Assembly (NCBI RefSeq): GCF_902830275.1 | Contig: NZ_CADESW010000024.1 | Location: 56,214 to 120,213 of the forward strand | From: Burkholderia stagnalis | GTDB lineage: Bacteria; Pseudomonadota; Gammaproteobacteria; Burkholderiales; Burkholderiaceae | Direction of reading: 5' to 3' | DNA: 64,000 nucleotides | Part shown: positions 44,134 to 53,361 of the stretch, in pieces | Position numbering within the stretch: the stretch's first letter is position 1 | How the letters are laid out: each line of letters begins with the position of its first letter | Translations under genes and position numbers: made by a program | The notes under the pieces: generated by a model | Told to the model about the DNA's origin: nothing | What the model saw: only the letters and a program-made list of their open reading frames with translations | Databases searched by the model: none

Positions 44134-45562
44134 TCAGGCCGGCGGCCGCCGCAATCCCGAGATGCAACGCCCGATCGGGCCGCAGCGTAACGTTCAACAC
44201 CGGCTTCGGCGCGGCCATGCCCGCCGGCGCCGACAGCACGAAGCGCTGCAACACCATCGCCGCAATGACGGTCATCTCGGTCATCGCCAGATGCTGCCCG
44301 AGACACACGCGCGGCCCCGTGCCGAACGGCATGTAGGCGCCGCGCGGCACCGCCGGCGCACCGTCGGCGAAACGCTCCGGCCGGAATGCGTGCGGCTGCG
44401 GAAACCACCGCGCGTCGCGATGCATCAGCTGGATCGGCAGCATGAACAGCGTGCGGGCCGGCAATTGCCACCCGCCCAGCGCAATCGGCCGCGACGCGCG
44501 CCGGCTGATCAGGATCGGCGCGGCCGGATACAGGCGCATCGTCTCCTCGAGCGTCTGCGTCAGGTAGCGCAGCGCGGGCCGCGTCTGCGTCGTCGGCGCG
44601 CGGCCGCCCAGCACCCGCGCCACCTCGTCGCGCGCGGCGTCCTGCGCCGCCGGATTCGACGCCATGCACCACGTCCACCACGTGAGCGTCGCCGCGGTCG
44701 TCTCGTGCCCGGCCAGGAACGCCGTCATGCATTCGTCGTGCACCGCCTGCAGCGGCCAGGTGCGCGCGTCGTCCCGGTGCAGCCGCAACAGGCGGGACAG
44801 CAGGTCGTCCGGCCAGGCGCTGTCCGGCTTGTCGAGGCGCGCGCGCAGTTGCCGGTCGATCAGCGCGTTCAGCACCGCCTGCGCCCGCGCCTTGGCCCGC
44901 TTCCACGGCATCCAGTCCGGCGCGATCGCCGGCTGGTAGAACGCCGCGTTGGCCGCCGCGCTCACCGTGCGCACGGCCTGCTCGGCCGCGCGCGCATCGT
45001 CGCCGATCACGTCGGAGAACATCGTGCGCACGATCACGTCCATCGCGAGCGACGTCAGCGCGCTTTCGATCGGCCAGTGCGGATCGTGCGCGGGCCACTG
45101 CGCGAGCGCATGGCCGGCCGTCGACGCGATCGTCGGCGCGAACGACTGCACCGGCTTCGGCATGAAACCCGGTTGCAGCGCATGCCGCTTGCCGCGCCAC
45201 GCGTCGCCCTCGGCGATCAGCACGCTGTGCCCGTGGACCTGCGAGAACACGCGGATGCCGCGCTCCCAGCGGGCCACCGCATCGTGATGCGTCACGAGCA
45301 GTTCGCGAACGAGCTGCGGATCGGTGACCGCCACCGCATGCTCGGGCCACATGCGCAGATGCACGACGTCGCCGAACGCCTGTTGCCAGCCGCCGAGCGC
45401 GCCGAGCAGGTCGCGCGACATGGCGCGCAGCAAACCCCAACCCGTCAGGCCGGCGCGCGGCCCCGGCGGCCACACGCCGGGCGGGTGAAGCGCGGGCGCG
45501 GGCATCGGCGCCCCCGCATGGAATGGACATTGAGAGGAGGATCGCGTGTTCATGCGGCGCAT
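44099..45562 (-). CDS. cytochrome P450
   Basis: 487 residues. Oxygen-binding I-helix AGHETTA, ExxR in ETMRLYP, and haem-Cys loop FGTGPRVCLGQHLA. No membrane anchor, so soluble and class-I-like, needing a ferredoxin partner encoded elsewhere. Start ATG 45562 or ATG 45553. Substrate unknown. Divergent from an AraC-family gene at 45641 that probably regulates it; tail-to-tail overlap with the LuxR gene. Confidence 0.93.
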   Translation of the reverse strand: MRRMNTRSSSQCPFHAGAPMPAPALHPPGVWPPGPRAGLTGWGLLRAMSRDLLGALGGWQQAFGDVVHLRMWPEHAVAVTDPQLVRELLVTHHDAVARWERGIRVFSQVHGHSVLIAEGDAWRGKRHALQPGFMPKPVQSFAPTIASTAGHALAQWPAHDPHWPIESALTSLAMDVIVRTMFSDVIGDDARAAEQAVRTVSAAANAAFYQPAIAPDWMPWKRAKARAQAVLNALIDRQLRARLDKPDSAWPDDLLSRLLRLHRDDARTWPLQAVHDECMTAFLAGHETTAATLTWWTWCMASNPAAQDAARDEVARVLGGRAPTTQTRPALRYLTQTLEETMRLYPAAPILISRRASRPIALGGWQLPARTLFMLPIQLMHRDARWFPQPHAFRPERFADGAPAVPRGAYMPFGTGPRVCLGQHLAMTEMTVIAAMVLQRFVLSAPAGMAAPKPVLNVTLRPDRALHLGIAAAAGLITASRRAPAPG

Positions 45563-45640
45563 TGTCCGCACGCCCGGGGCACGCGTCTTGAACGCAAACG
45601 ACATCGACAGCCAATGGGCCCGCACCTATACTCCGCCGTC

Positions 45641-46585
45641 ATGTCCTCCGCTTCGCTCACGACGTTGCCGACGTGTCCCGACCCGCTGGCGCGCGCACCG
45701 CGCGCGACGCATCGCGGGCAGCCCCCTCACGCGCGGCTGTATCCCGCGCCGCCCGCGCTGCAAGGTGCGCTCGTCGCGAGCGTCTGCCGCGATACGCGCG
45801 GCTTCACGCTGAACGACGCGCAGCGCCTGACGCATTGCCCGGCCACGCCGCTCGTGTCGCTGTCCTGGTATCGAAACCTCGATACGGGGCTCGTGGAGCG
45901 AACCGCGCACGGCCCGCGCTGGCAGCCGTTCGACGCGCCGGTCATGCTGTCGGGCAGCCAGTCCGCCCCGCTCACGAGCTGGGCGCCGACGACGGGAAGC
46001 GGCGGCATGGCCTGCTTCACCGCCGACGCGGCGCGCGCGTTGTTCGGCGTCGATCTCGCCGCGATCCACGACCGCTTCGTCGATGCGCACGCGCTGCTCG
46101 GCGACGCATGGCGCCCGCTGCTGGATGCGTTGTCCGACGCCGACGACGATACGGCCGTGCGGGACGCGCTCGCGCATCATCTCGCGCCGCGCTGGCGCGC
46201 GCTTCAGCGTCAAGGCGACGGCTCGGCCCTCGCGTCGCTGCGCGACGCCGGCCGCCACTGGGTCGGCCGCCTCGCATGGCAGGCGCGCGAATGGGGGCGC
46301 ACGCACAGCCCGCGCCAGGTCGAGCGCCGCATCAAGTCATGGAGCGGCCGGTCGTTGCGCGACTGGCAGGCGCTCGTGCGCGCCGAAAGCCTGTTCTTCG
46401 CCGCGCGCGAGCGCTACGAAACCGGCATGCCGTTCGACTGGGCCGGCCTCGCGCACGACGAAGGGTTCGCCGACCAGGCGCACCTGAGCCGCGTGGCCAA
46501 GCGCATCACCGGCTTCGCGCCGACCGAATTCGCGCAACGCTTCGCCGACGATGAATCGTTCTGGCTTTACCGGCTGTGGGTGTGA
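45641..46585 (+). CDS. AraC-family regulator
   Basis: 314 residues. C-terminal AraC/XylS helix-turn-helix pair: SPRQVERRIKSWSGRSLRDWQALVRAE and LAHDEGFADQAHLSRVAKRITGFAPTEFAQRF. The first 200 residues are an unclassified sensor with a ThxxAR-type AlkB/DUF-like flavour only. It is divergent, 78 bases from the P450 start. Confidence 0.87.
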   Translation: MSSASLTTLPTCPDPLARAPRATHRGQPPHARLYPAPPALQGALVASVCRDTRGFTLNDAQRLTHCPATPLVSLSWYRNLDTGLVERTAHGPRWQPFDAPVMLSGSQSAPLTSWAPTTGSGGMACFTADAARALFGVDLAAIHDRFVDAHALLGDAWRPLLDALSDADDDTAVRDALAHHLAPRWRALQRQGDGSALASLRDAGRHWVGRLAWQAREWGRTHSPRQVERRIKSWSGRSLRDWQALVRAESLFFAARERYETGMPFDWAGLAHDEGFADQAHLSRVAKRITGFAPTEFAQRFADDESFWLYRLWV

Positions 46586-46604
46586 AGGATCGGCGAGCGC
46601 CCCG

Positions 46605-46910
46605 CTACTTCCATTTCTCGCCGAGTTGCGCGAGCCCGGCTTTGCGGAGATCGTCCGGCAGCATCGCCACACGAAACTCGCAGTCGGCGTTGAACATCAG
46701 GAACCACGGCTCCGCGAGCGCCGGGATCCGCGACGGGTCGTTCAGGTCGACGATCACGACCGCGCCGCGCGCGCCGTTCTGCTCGGTGAAATACACGGCC
46801 TCCGGCTTGATCTCGTCGAGTATTCGCGCGACCACGTCGCCGACGGTGCCGTCGCGCACCAGCGTGTTGAACGGCTCGTGTGGGATTCGTATGTTGAGAA
46901 GCATGCGCAT
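46605..46910 (-). CDS. small hypothetical protein
   Basis: 101 residues. MRMLLNIRIPHEPFNTLVRDGTVG, then PEAVYFTEQNGARGAVVIVDL and FLMFNADCEFRVAML: a ferredoxin-like (DUF3303-style) fold is likely, function unknown. AGGAGG is exactly six bases before ATG 46910, which decides this start over ATG 46916 directly touching the AGGAGG. It converges with the AraC-family gene. Confidence 0.7.
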   Translation of the reverse strand: MRMLLNIRIPHEPFNTLVRDGTVGDVVARILDEIKPEAVYFTEQNGARGAVVIVDLNDPSRIPALAEPWFLMFNADCEFRVAMLPDDLRKAGLAQLGEKWK

Positions 46911-46998
46911 GGTCATCCTCCTTGGGCTGCGCCCCGCATGGGCCCTTCAAGGATAGGTGCTGCGCCCTGCCGCGCCAGTGCGGCGGAACCCGGCCCGC

Positions 46999-48330
46999 TC
47001 AACGCACCTTCGGCACCCACGCGCCATGGAATCCCGCCGGCACGCGCCTCGGCAGGTGCACCGTCGCCACCGGCCCGCGCTCGATGCAGCGTGCGTCGAG
47101 CACGACGAGATCGCTGGTGTCGGTCGCGTGCCGATACACCCAGGTCAGCACCCAGCCGTCATCCTCCCCGGCCGCGCCGGCGCGCGCGACGAACACGGGC
47201 TCGCTGTTCTGGTCGCCTGCCGGCACTGCGTAGCGCGCGATCGTTCCTTGCCGCAGATCGTAACGAACCACGCCGCGCATCTCGGCATTCGACGGCTGTT
47301 CCACCGCATAGCAATACCGGTATGCGCGCCCCGTCCATGCGTCGTTGATCCGCGGCAGTTCGACGCCCGCATCGCCGAGCGGCGCTTCCTCGACCGTCCC
47401 GTCGGCGGGATCGATCACGTAACGCCACAGCACCGCCAGCGGGTTGTCGTCGAACGTCCCGCGCCGCTCGCCCGGCCGCAGGAACCACGGGTAGCGGACC
47501 ACGTCCAGCACGATGGCGCCGTCGTCGCAGTCGTAGGCGTTCGCCACGTGCTGGATGAAGCACGGCGCGATGTCGAACCAGCGCGGCGCGCCGCCGTGGC
47601 GCGGCAGCACCCCGATCCGCGCGCGACGATCGTCGTGCCAGCGCAGCGGCATCCGATAGCCGTCGGCGAGCATCGAGAAGTCGTATCCGACGTTGAGGTC
47701 GAACAGGAGGCTGCGGGTCGCGGTGATCGCCATGTCGTGCATCATCGACGGCGCCGGCAGGTCGAGCTCGACGTCGACGGTCTGCACGCCCTGTGCGTCG
47801 AGCACGCCGTAACGCAGCCATGGCGCCTGCCAATCCGCACAAAACAGCATCAGTTCGCCGGTGCGCGGATCGACCTTCGGATGCGCGGTCATGCCGCCGC
47901 CGAGCCCCGCGTGCCGACGTGGACGATCGAACCCGTCGAGCGCGCCGACGATCGCGAGCGGCGCGCCGCCTTCGGCCAGCGCCAGCACCTCCCCCGCGTG
48001 CAGCAGCACGTTCACGTTTGGATTGGTGTCGGGCAGCGATGCCGCGCGCGCCGGCGCATATACGTCCGCCCAGCGCCGCGTGCGCGCCCAGCGGTTCCGG
48101 TAGCCCGTCACGCGGCCGTCCTCGAACGACAGCGCGTGCAGCATCGCGTCTTCGGGCCACCACGACAGCACGTCGTTGCCGGCAAAGCGGCCGCGCAACG
48201 GATTGGGGCCGTTGCGCAGCAGCATGCCGTTCAGCTCGCGCGGCAGGCTTCCGGTGACGCGCAGGTCGACGAGATCGGCCTCGTCCGCGACCGGCGCGAT
48301 CGCGCCGCTGTTCAGGTCGAACGTCGTCAT
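46999..48330 (-). CDS. carotenoid oxygenase-family protein
   Basis: 443 residues, seven-bladed propeller family (RPE65/apocarotenoid and lignostilbene dioxygenases). The four iron-ligand His positions are visible in order: MTAHPKVD, MMHDMAIT, FIQHVANAYD and the final GFHGAWVP. LPRELNGMLLRNGPNP is the family's opening motif. These enzymes cleave a C=C bond in carotenoids or stilbenes; which one is unknown. Four bases after the DUF2239 gene on the same strand, so probably co-transcribed from the autoregulated promoter there. Confidence 0.9.
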   Translation of the reverse strand: MTTFDLNSGAIAPVADEADLVDLRVTGSLPRELNGMLLRNGPNPLRGRFAGNDVLSWWPEDAMLHALSFEDGRVTGYRNRWARTRRWADVYAPARAASLPDTNPNVNVLLHAGEVLALAEGGAPLAIVGALDGFDRPRRHAGLGGGMTAHPKVDPRTGELMLFCADWQAPWLRYGVLDAQGVQTVDVELDLPAPSMMHDMAITATRSLLFDLNVGYDFSMLADGYRMPLRWHDDRRARIGVLPRHGGAPRWFDIAPCFIQHVANAYDCDDGAIVLDVVRYPWFLRPGERRGTFDDNPLAVLWRYVIDPADGTVEEAPLGDAGVELPRINDAWTGRAYRYCYAVEQPSNAEMRGVVRYDLRQGTIARYAVPAGDQNSEPVFVARAGAAGEDDGWVLTWVYRHATDTSDLVVLDARCIERGPVATVHLPRRVPAGFHGAWVPKVR

Positions 48331-48334
48331 GCCG

Positions 48335-48964
48335 TCAGGCTCCGGAGGACGATTCGGCCGCCGGCATCGGCGGAATCTCGCCGAGCGCGAGTGCGAGCGC
48401 ATGGTCGCGAACGTCGCCGGGCCACGTCGCGATCAGCTCGCCCATGCGCGACCGGTCGCCCGCATACAGCGCGCGCACGGCTTCCTCGAAACCGGGCAGA
48501 TTGCCCCCGATCGCCGACATGAAGTGATACGCGCGATCCCGCGCCGCGCGGCGCTGGTCTTCGGTCGCACGCGCGCGCCGCACTTCGTCGACGAGCTTGC
48601 GCAGCGCGACGGACGCGCCGCCCGGCTGCGCGCCGAGCCATTCCCAGTGGCGCGGCAGCAGCGTGACCTCGCGCGACACCACGCCGAGCTTCGGACGCCC
48701 GCGGCCGCGCGGCTCGTCGGCGCGCGCGTCGTCGTCCGCCTGCTCGGGCGCGGATTCGGCGGGCGGCGCGAAGCGGGCCAGGATGTCGGCGTCCGAGCCG
48801 CGGGTGTCGATGTCGATCGAGCGCCCGGTGCTGTCGTCGAAGATCAGCACCGCGCCGGCGGCGTTGGCGTCGAGCGCGCGCCGGAGCGCGAGCGCCACCG
48901 TCGACAGCGGCCCGGTGGCCAGCCGCCGGTGGCCTTCGAACGCCGTGTAGGAACTGGAAATCAT
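48335..48964 (-). CDS. DUF2239 protein, possible ribbon-helix-helix autoregulator
   Basis: 209 residues. Residues 1-60 hold the DUF2239 opening (YTAFEGHRRLATGPLSTVALAL, VLIFDDSTGRSIDID). A charged linker follows, then GRPKLGVVSREVTLLPRHWEWL and GGASVALRKLVDEVRRA, a strand-helix-helix pattern like ribbon-helix-helix repressors, then a YHFMSAIGGNLPGFEEAVRALYAGD helix region. GGAG lies before ATG 48964. Its promoter overlaps a near-perfect palindrome, which suggests that it represses itself. DNA binding is inferred; the family is annotated as unknown. Confidence 0.8.
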   Translation of the reverse strand: MISSSYTAFEGHRRLATGPLSTVALALRRALDANAAGAVLIFDDSTGRSIDIDTRGSDADILARFAPPAESAPEQADDDARADEPRGRGRPKLGVVSREVTLLPRHWEWLGAQPGGASVALRKLVDEVRRARATEDQRRAARDRAYHFMSAIGGNLPGFEEAVRALYAGDRSRMGELIATWPGDVRDHALALALGEIPPMPAAESSSGA

Positions 48965-49000
48965 GCGGGTCTCTCCATCAGTGAAGAATGCGATGACCGC

Positions 49001-49048
49001 ATTTATACCCGGGTGTAAATGGCGCGTCAATATTATCCGGGTATAAAT
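49001..49048 (-). promoter_or_regulatory. promoter with overlapping palindromic operators for DUF2239
   Basis: On the minus strand: TTGACG (49025-49030), 17-base spacer, TATAAA (49002-49007), a near-consensus sigma-70 promoter. ATTTATACCCGGGTGTAAAT at 49001-49020 is a palindrome with 9 of 10 pairs and covers the -10 and part of the spacer. A second GGGTATAAAT half-site with an imperfect partner lies at 49031-49048, just upstream of the -35. This is textbook repressor placement. Confidence 0.75.
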
Positions 49049-49226
49049 CGAATTGCCCGATCCCTGCCGCGCAGGCATGATGTGGCCCGAACCGACAGGC
49101 TTGCGCGCCGTGCCGCCACGGGCGCAGGCCTCGCGGGCGGATCGAGCGCAGCCCGATCCCCCTTGATCATCGATGCGGCGCGCACGCGCCGCGATCGATC
49201 CATCCGGCTGCCATGCCCGCTTGCCC

Positions 49227-50111
49227 ATGTCCTTACGCGCATTCAGAACGCTGGTCGCCATCGCCCGCTACGGCACCTTCGCCCGGGCCGGTGAAGCCAT
49301 CGGGCTCACGCAGTCGGCGGTGAGCCTGCAGGTCAAGACGCTCGAAAGCGAATTCAGCGTGCAACTGTTCGACCGGTCGCGCCGGCAGCCCGCGCTGACC
49401 GAAGCAGGCCGCATCCTGCTCGCGCAGGCCGAGCAGGTGCTCGCGATGGTCGACCGGATTCCCGATGCGCTCAGCGACGAAAAGAAGCTGGTCGGCCGCT
49501 TGCGAATCGGCGCGATCCAGACCGCGCTCGCCGGCCCGCTGCCCGACGCGCTGCTCGCGTTGCGCGATGCGCATCCGTCGTTGCGCGTGCACGTTTGCGC
49601 GGGGATGTCGGCGGAGCTCGCGCAGCGCGTCGCGGCCGGCGAGCTCGACGCCGCGATCACGACCCGGCCCGTGAAGCCGCATCCGGCCGAACTGACCTGG
49701 ACCACGCTCTACGAGGATCGCTTCTGGCTGCTCGCGCCGCCGCAGTACGCGGAACGCGATGCCGGCACGCTGCTGGCGGAACTGCCGTTCATCCGCTTCG
49801 ACGCGCAGGCGTGGGCCGGCCGGATGATTGCCGCCGAGCTGCGGCGCCTCGGCGTGCGGGTGCGCGAGGAGATGGTGCTGGACAGCACGGAGACGATCGT
49901 CCGCATGGTCGCGCGCGGCCTCGGCGCGGCGATCGTCGCGCTGTCCGATTCGACGCTCGCCCGCCTGCCGCCAGTGGCCCGCTTGCCGTTCGGCGAGCCG
50001 CAGATGGGCCGCGCCGTCGTGCTGCTCGAACACCAGTCGCGCCCGGCCGAGCGTTTCGCGCGCGCGCTCGCCACGGAAGTGATCGCGTCATCGATGAGAA
50101 TTTCTCATTGA
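49227..50111 (+). CDS. LysR-family regulator
   Basis: 294 residues. Winged helix MSLRAFRTLVAIARYGTFARAGEAIGLTQSAVSLQVKTLE and an effector domain (VGRLRIGAIQTALAGPLPDAL). It precedes AEC and EamA transporter genes on the same strand by 164 bases and may control them, or the divergent DUF2239 unit. Its first 50 codons follow a plain leader without a strong ribosome site. Confidence 0.92.
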   Translation: MSLRAFRTLVAIARYGTFARAGEAIGLTQSAVSLQVKTLESEFSVQLFDRSRRQPALTEAGRILLAQAEQVLAMVDRIPDALSDEKKLVGRLRIGAIQTALAGPLPDALLALRDAHPSLRVHVCAGMSAELAQRVAAGELDAAITTRPVKPHPAELTWTTLYEDRFWLLAPPQYAERDAGTLLAELPFIRFDAQAWAGRMIAAELRRLGVRVREEMVLDSTETIVRMVARGLGAAIVALSDSTLARLPPVARLPFGEPQMGRAVVLLEHQSRPAERFARALATEVIASSMRISH

Positions 50112-50275
50112 ACGTACGATAATTAACAATTATTCCTGTTGACATGGCGTGTTAACTTGGCGGCGTCGTCACTCGTTCGATCGCTCGCCGTCATGCCGCT
50201 CACCCGTCTCTTTTCCCTATGGCCCTGCCGCCGGGCCGCGTCGCTTTCCCGCGCGGCCGGCCCGCGCGCACGGCG

Positions 50276-51208
50276 ATGATCCCGGCCATCCTGCTCGCGC
50301 TGGCGCCGGTCGCGCTGCTGGTCGCGCTCGGCCACGGGCTCAGGCGCTCGGGCTTCGTCGCCGACGCGTTCTGGCCGCAGGCCGAACGGCTTTGCTATTA
50401 CGTGCTGCTGCCCGCGCTGTTCGCGCACGGGCTCGCGGGCGCCCGGCTGCAATCGCTGGCCGTGCTGCCGCTCGCGGGCACGCTGGTGGGCGCCACCGTC
50501 GCCGCCGCCGCGGTGCTGGTGCTGGCGCGCCCGTTCGTGCGCGTGGACGGCGCCGGCTTCACGTCGGTGTTCCAGGGCGCGGTGCGCTTCAACAACTATG
50601 TCGGCACGTCGCTCGCGGCCGGCCTGTTCGGCGCCGGCGGCATCGCGCTGTCGGCCGTGTGCGTGGCCGCGATCGTGCCGACCGTCAACCTGATGTGCGT
50701 GCTGGTATTCGCCCGCTACGGCGCGACGCGGCTGGGCGCCGCCGCGCTCATGCGCCAGATCGTGTCGAATCCGCTGGTGGTCGCGTGCGCGCTCGGCATT
50801 GCGATGCAGGCCGGCGGCGTGACGTTCCCGGCTGCCGTCGAACCGGCCGTGCGCGCGCTCGGCGCCGCATCGATGCCGCTCGGGCTGCTGTGCGTCGGCG
50901 CCGCGCTGAAATTCGACGCCGCGCGCGCGTGGATGCAGCCGGTGTGCATCGCGTCGGCGTTCAAGTTCCTCGCGATGCCGCTGCTTACGATCGTCGCGGC
51001 ACGCGCGTTCGGCCTGAGCGACGCCGCGCTGACGGTCGCGCTGCTGTTCCAGGCGCTGCCCACCTCGTCGGCGTCATACCTCATGGCGCGCCAGCTCGGC
51101 GGCGATGCGGCGCTGATGGCCGGCATCACCGCGTTCCAGACGCTGTTCGCGACGATCGCGATGCCGATCGTGATGACGATGCTCGTCGCGGCGCCGACGT
51201 TCCGTTGA
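50276..51208 (+). CDS. AEC-family transporter
   Basis: 310 residues, about 10 membrane spans, two repeats. MIPAILLALAPVALLVALGHGLRR and AERLCYYVLLPALFAHGLA are typical of the auxin-efflux-carrier family, bacterial members of which carry malonate, malate or similar acids. ATG 50276 starts the first span; 19 more codons upstream are open but polar and unlikely. Confidence 0.88.
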   Translation: MIPAILLALAPVALLVALGHGLRRSGFVADAFWPQAERLCYYVLLPALFAHGLAGARLQSLAVLPLAGTLVGATVAAAAVLVLARPFVRVDGAGFTSVFQGAVRFNNYVGTSLAAGLFGAGGIALSAVCVAAIVPTVNLMCVLVFARYGATRLGAAALMRQIVSNPLVVACALGIAMQAGGVTFPAAVEPAVRALGAASMPLGLLCVGAALKFDAARAWMQPVCIASAFKFLAMPLLTIVAARAFGLSDAALTVALLFQALPTSSASYLMARQLGGDAALMAGITAFQTLFATIAMPIVMTMLVAAPTFR

Positions 51209-51262
51209 TGTTGCCCGGACCTTCCCCGACCCGCCTTCCCGCCTCACCCCGTTGCCGAATCC

Positions 51263-52195
51263 ATGAATGCTCCCGCCATCCCGGCCGCCACGGCCAAAGC
51301 GCCGTCGTACACCGCGCTCTACGTCAAGCTCACGCTGGTCGCCCTGTTCTGGGGCGGCACCTTCATCGCGGGCCGCGTGCTCGCCGGTTCGCTGCCCGCG
51401 ACGAGCGCCGCGACCGGACGTTTCGCGATTGCCGCCTTGCTGCTGGCGGGCCTGACCTGGAAACTCGAAGGCGGCCTGCCGAGGTTGAACCGCCGGCAGT
51501 TGCTGGCCACCTTCGCGCTCGGCGCGACCGGCATCTTTCTCTACAACATCAGCTTCTTCGCGGCGCTCGCGCGCATGCCGGCGGGGCGCACCGCGCTGTT
51601 CGTCGCGCTGAATCCGGTGGCGACCGCGCTGCTGCTGGCGATCGTGTTCCGCGAGCGGCTGTCGCCCGCCCGCTGGGCAGGCATCGCGCTGGCGCTGTTC
51701 GGCGCGCTGGTCGTGATCAGCCGCGGCGAGTTGCTCGCGGCCCTCACCGACCTGCGCAGCACCTTCGGCGACGGCGAGCGCGCGATGCTGTGCGCGGTCG
51801 CCAGCTGGGCCGCGTACACGGTGATCGGCCGCTATGCGCTCGAAGGGCTTTCGCCGCTCGCGTCGACCACGTGCGCGGCGCTGTGGGGGCTGGCGCTGCT
51901 GTGCGTGGCGAGCCTGTTCGACACGCACGCGAGCACGGGCTTTCACCCGACCTGGCAGGCGGCCGCCGCGATGGCCTACCTCGGCGCGATCGGCACGGTG
52001 GTCGCATTCGTCTGGTATTCGCAGGGCATCCGCGAACTGGGGCCGGCCCGCACCGCGGTGTTCACGAACCTGGTGCCGGTGTTCGGCGTGCTGCTGTCGA
52101 TCTGCCTGCTCGGCGAAACGCTGATGCCGTCGATGGTGGCCGGCGGCGTGCTCGTGATTGCCGGCGTGATGCTGACGAATCGCGTCGGCCGCTGA
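51263..52195 (+). CDS. EamA/DMT-family transporter
   Basis: 310 residues, ten spans in two EamA halves: KLTLVALFWGGTFIAGRVLAGSLPATSAATGRFAIAALLL and YTVIGRYALEGLSPLASTTCAALWGLALL. RhaT/YdcZ-type drug/metabolite transporters export amino acids or metabolites. It starts 54 bases after the AEC gene on the same strand; a shared transcript is likely. Substrate unknown. Confidence 0.9.
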   Translation: MNAPAIPAATAKAPSYTALYVKLTLVALFWGGTFIAGRVLAGSLPATSAATGRFAIAALLLAGLTWKLEGGLPRLNRRQLLATFALGATGIFLYNISFFAALARMPAGRTALFVALNPVATALLLAIVFRERLSPARWAGIALALFGALVVISRGELLAALTDLRSTFGDGERAMLCAVASWAAYTVIGRYALEGLSPLASTTCAALWGLALLCVASLFDTHASTGFHPTWQAAAAMAYLGAIGTVVAFVWYSQGIRELGPARTAVFTNLVPVFGVLLSICLLGETLMPSMVAGGVLVIAGVMLTNRVGR

Positions 52196-52228
52196 CGCGC
52201 GGCCGCGGTTCGCCCCACCGTTCGCACG

Positions 52229-52588
52229 TCACGCGCCGGCGGCCAGCGCGTCGAGATTCGCGACGAACCGCACCGTGCCGCCGCGCCGGCTCTCGTGGAC
52301 GAACGCGCGCAACGCCTGGCTGCGCGCAAGCCAGCCGTCGATGTCGCCGACGATCGCCAGCCCGATCCCGTAGTTCGCGAACTTCTGCACGATGCCGCCC
52401 AGCACGCGGGTTTCGAGCCGGAAGAAGTCGGGATGCACGGCCTCGACGGGCGCGGCGACCCAGCTTGCCTCGTGGCTCCACGCGTCGCCGATCAGCGTGA
52501 CCGCATCCGCTTCGCTCGCCAGCGCGATCGCGTGGCGCGGGCAGACGAGCACGCGGCGCTCGCCGAGGGTCAGCACGTCAGCAGACAT
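52229..52588 (-). CDS. DUF4180 protein
   Basis: 119 residues. The pattern LIGDAWSHEASWVAAPVEAVHPDFFRLETRVLGGIVQKFANYGIGLAIVGD is that of DUF4180, small soluble proteins of unknown role. Residues FVHESRRGGTVRFV close the fold. 42 bases downstream of the excisionase-like HTH gene's stop on the same strand, so probably co-transcribed with it. Confidence 0.85.
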   Translation of the reverse strand: MSADVLTLGERRVLVCPRHAIALASEADAVTLIGDAWSHEASWVAAPVEAVHPDFFRLETRVLGGIVQKFANYGIGLAIVGDIDGWLARSQALRAFVHESRRGGTVRFVANLDALAAGA

Positions 52589-52630
52589 CTTCGTTTCTCC
52601 GGGTTGTGTTGACGAAAGTGCGCGGCACGC

Positions 52631-53044
52631 TCAGCCGCGAAACGATTGCAGCAGGGTATCGAGTGTTTGAAGCAGCGCGGCGGTGTCGCCAAGCGACGCA
52701 ATGATGACGATCTTGATCCGCCCCAGCTCGGGATCGAGGATCGCTTCGAGATGCACGGCGCTATCGCGCTGCGTGCGGCTGTTCAGCACGGCCTGCAGGC
52801 TGCGCGCCACGTATTGATGAAGCGCGGGGCCGGCATCGGGCACGTCGACGGCGGTGGTGACGCGCACGGGCGCCGGTTCGGGCGCCTCGCCGGCGAGGGC
52901 CGCGAGATCGGCGCGCCGGATGCGGTAGGCCTTGCCGACGCGGCTCGCGTTCAGCTTGCCGTCGCGGATGAAGCGAAGAATGGTTTTCGGGTGAACGCGC
53001 AGGATTCGCGCCGCTTCGTCGACCGTATGGAAATCGTCCAGCAC
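52631..53044 (-). CDS. excisionase-like (MerR-fold) HTH protein
   Basis: 137 residues. FHTVDEAARILRVHPKTILRFIRDGKLNASRVGKAYRIRRADL is the helix-turn-helix_17 (excisionase/BldC-like) domain; the last 70 residues form an unclassified alpha-beta domain that is probably for dimerisation or ligand. Starts at GTG 53044. An inverted repeat with a promoter between its arms lies just upstream, suggesting self-regulation. Leads the DUF4180 gene. Confidence 0.82.
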   Translation of the reverse strand: MLDDFHTVDEAARILRVHPKTILRFIRDGKLNASRVGKAYRIRRADLAALAGEAPEPAPVRVTTAVDVPDAGPALHQYVARSLQAVLNSRTQRDSAVHLEAILDPELGRIKIVIIASLGDTAALLQTLDTLLQSFRG

Positions 53045-53065
53045 GCCGATTGGCCCTCAGATTTG

Positions 53066-53111
53066 TTCCCTATTACTCCGCATCATAATTCATTCAAGGA
53101 GCAATAAGGAA
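53066..53111 (-). promoter_or_regulatory. inverted repeat flanking the HTH gene promoter
   Basis: TTCCCTATTACTCC (53066-53079) and GGAGCAATAAGGAA (53098-53111) pair at 12 of 14 positions across 18 bases. On the minus strand TTGAAT and TAATAG, 16 bases apart, read as -35 and -10: the -10 lies in the near arm and the far arm sits just upstream of the -35. A dimeric HTH protein bound here would block polymerase. Confidence 0.55.
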
Positions 53112-53361
53112 TATCTTCACCATGAGTCGGCTGATTCGACCGAACCCGCGCCGCTGCGAAGCGGCCCGGGCGCACCGGCGCGCACATTCACGCTCCCGCC
53201 AAAAACCGCCTATCGTGAAGGCAGCACGCCCGTGGCGAGCGGCCCGCTCCACCGTCGCTCGCGCGGCCGGCCGCGCGCCGCCGCATCACGGCATGTGCGG
53301 AACGCGATCCCGCCCGTCGCGATCGCCACCCGCGAAACCGCTGAAGAACAAGGAGGCAACC

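Noticed and set aside
40326..44336. 1336-codon plus-strand frame antisense to the peptidase and permease genes
   Set aside because: Antisense to two clearly recognised genes; Arg/Ala/His-rich composition is the usual artefact of high-GC third positions.
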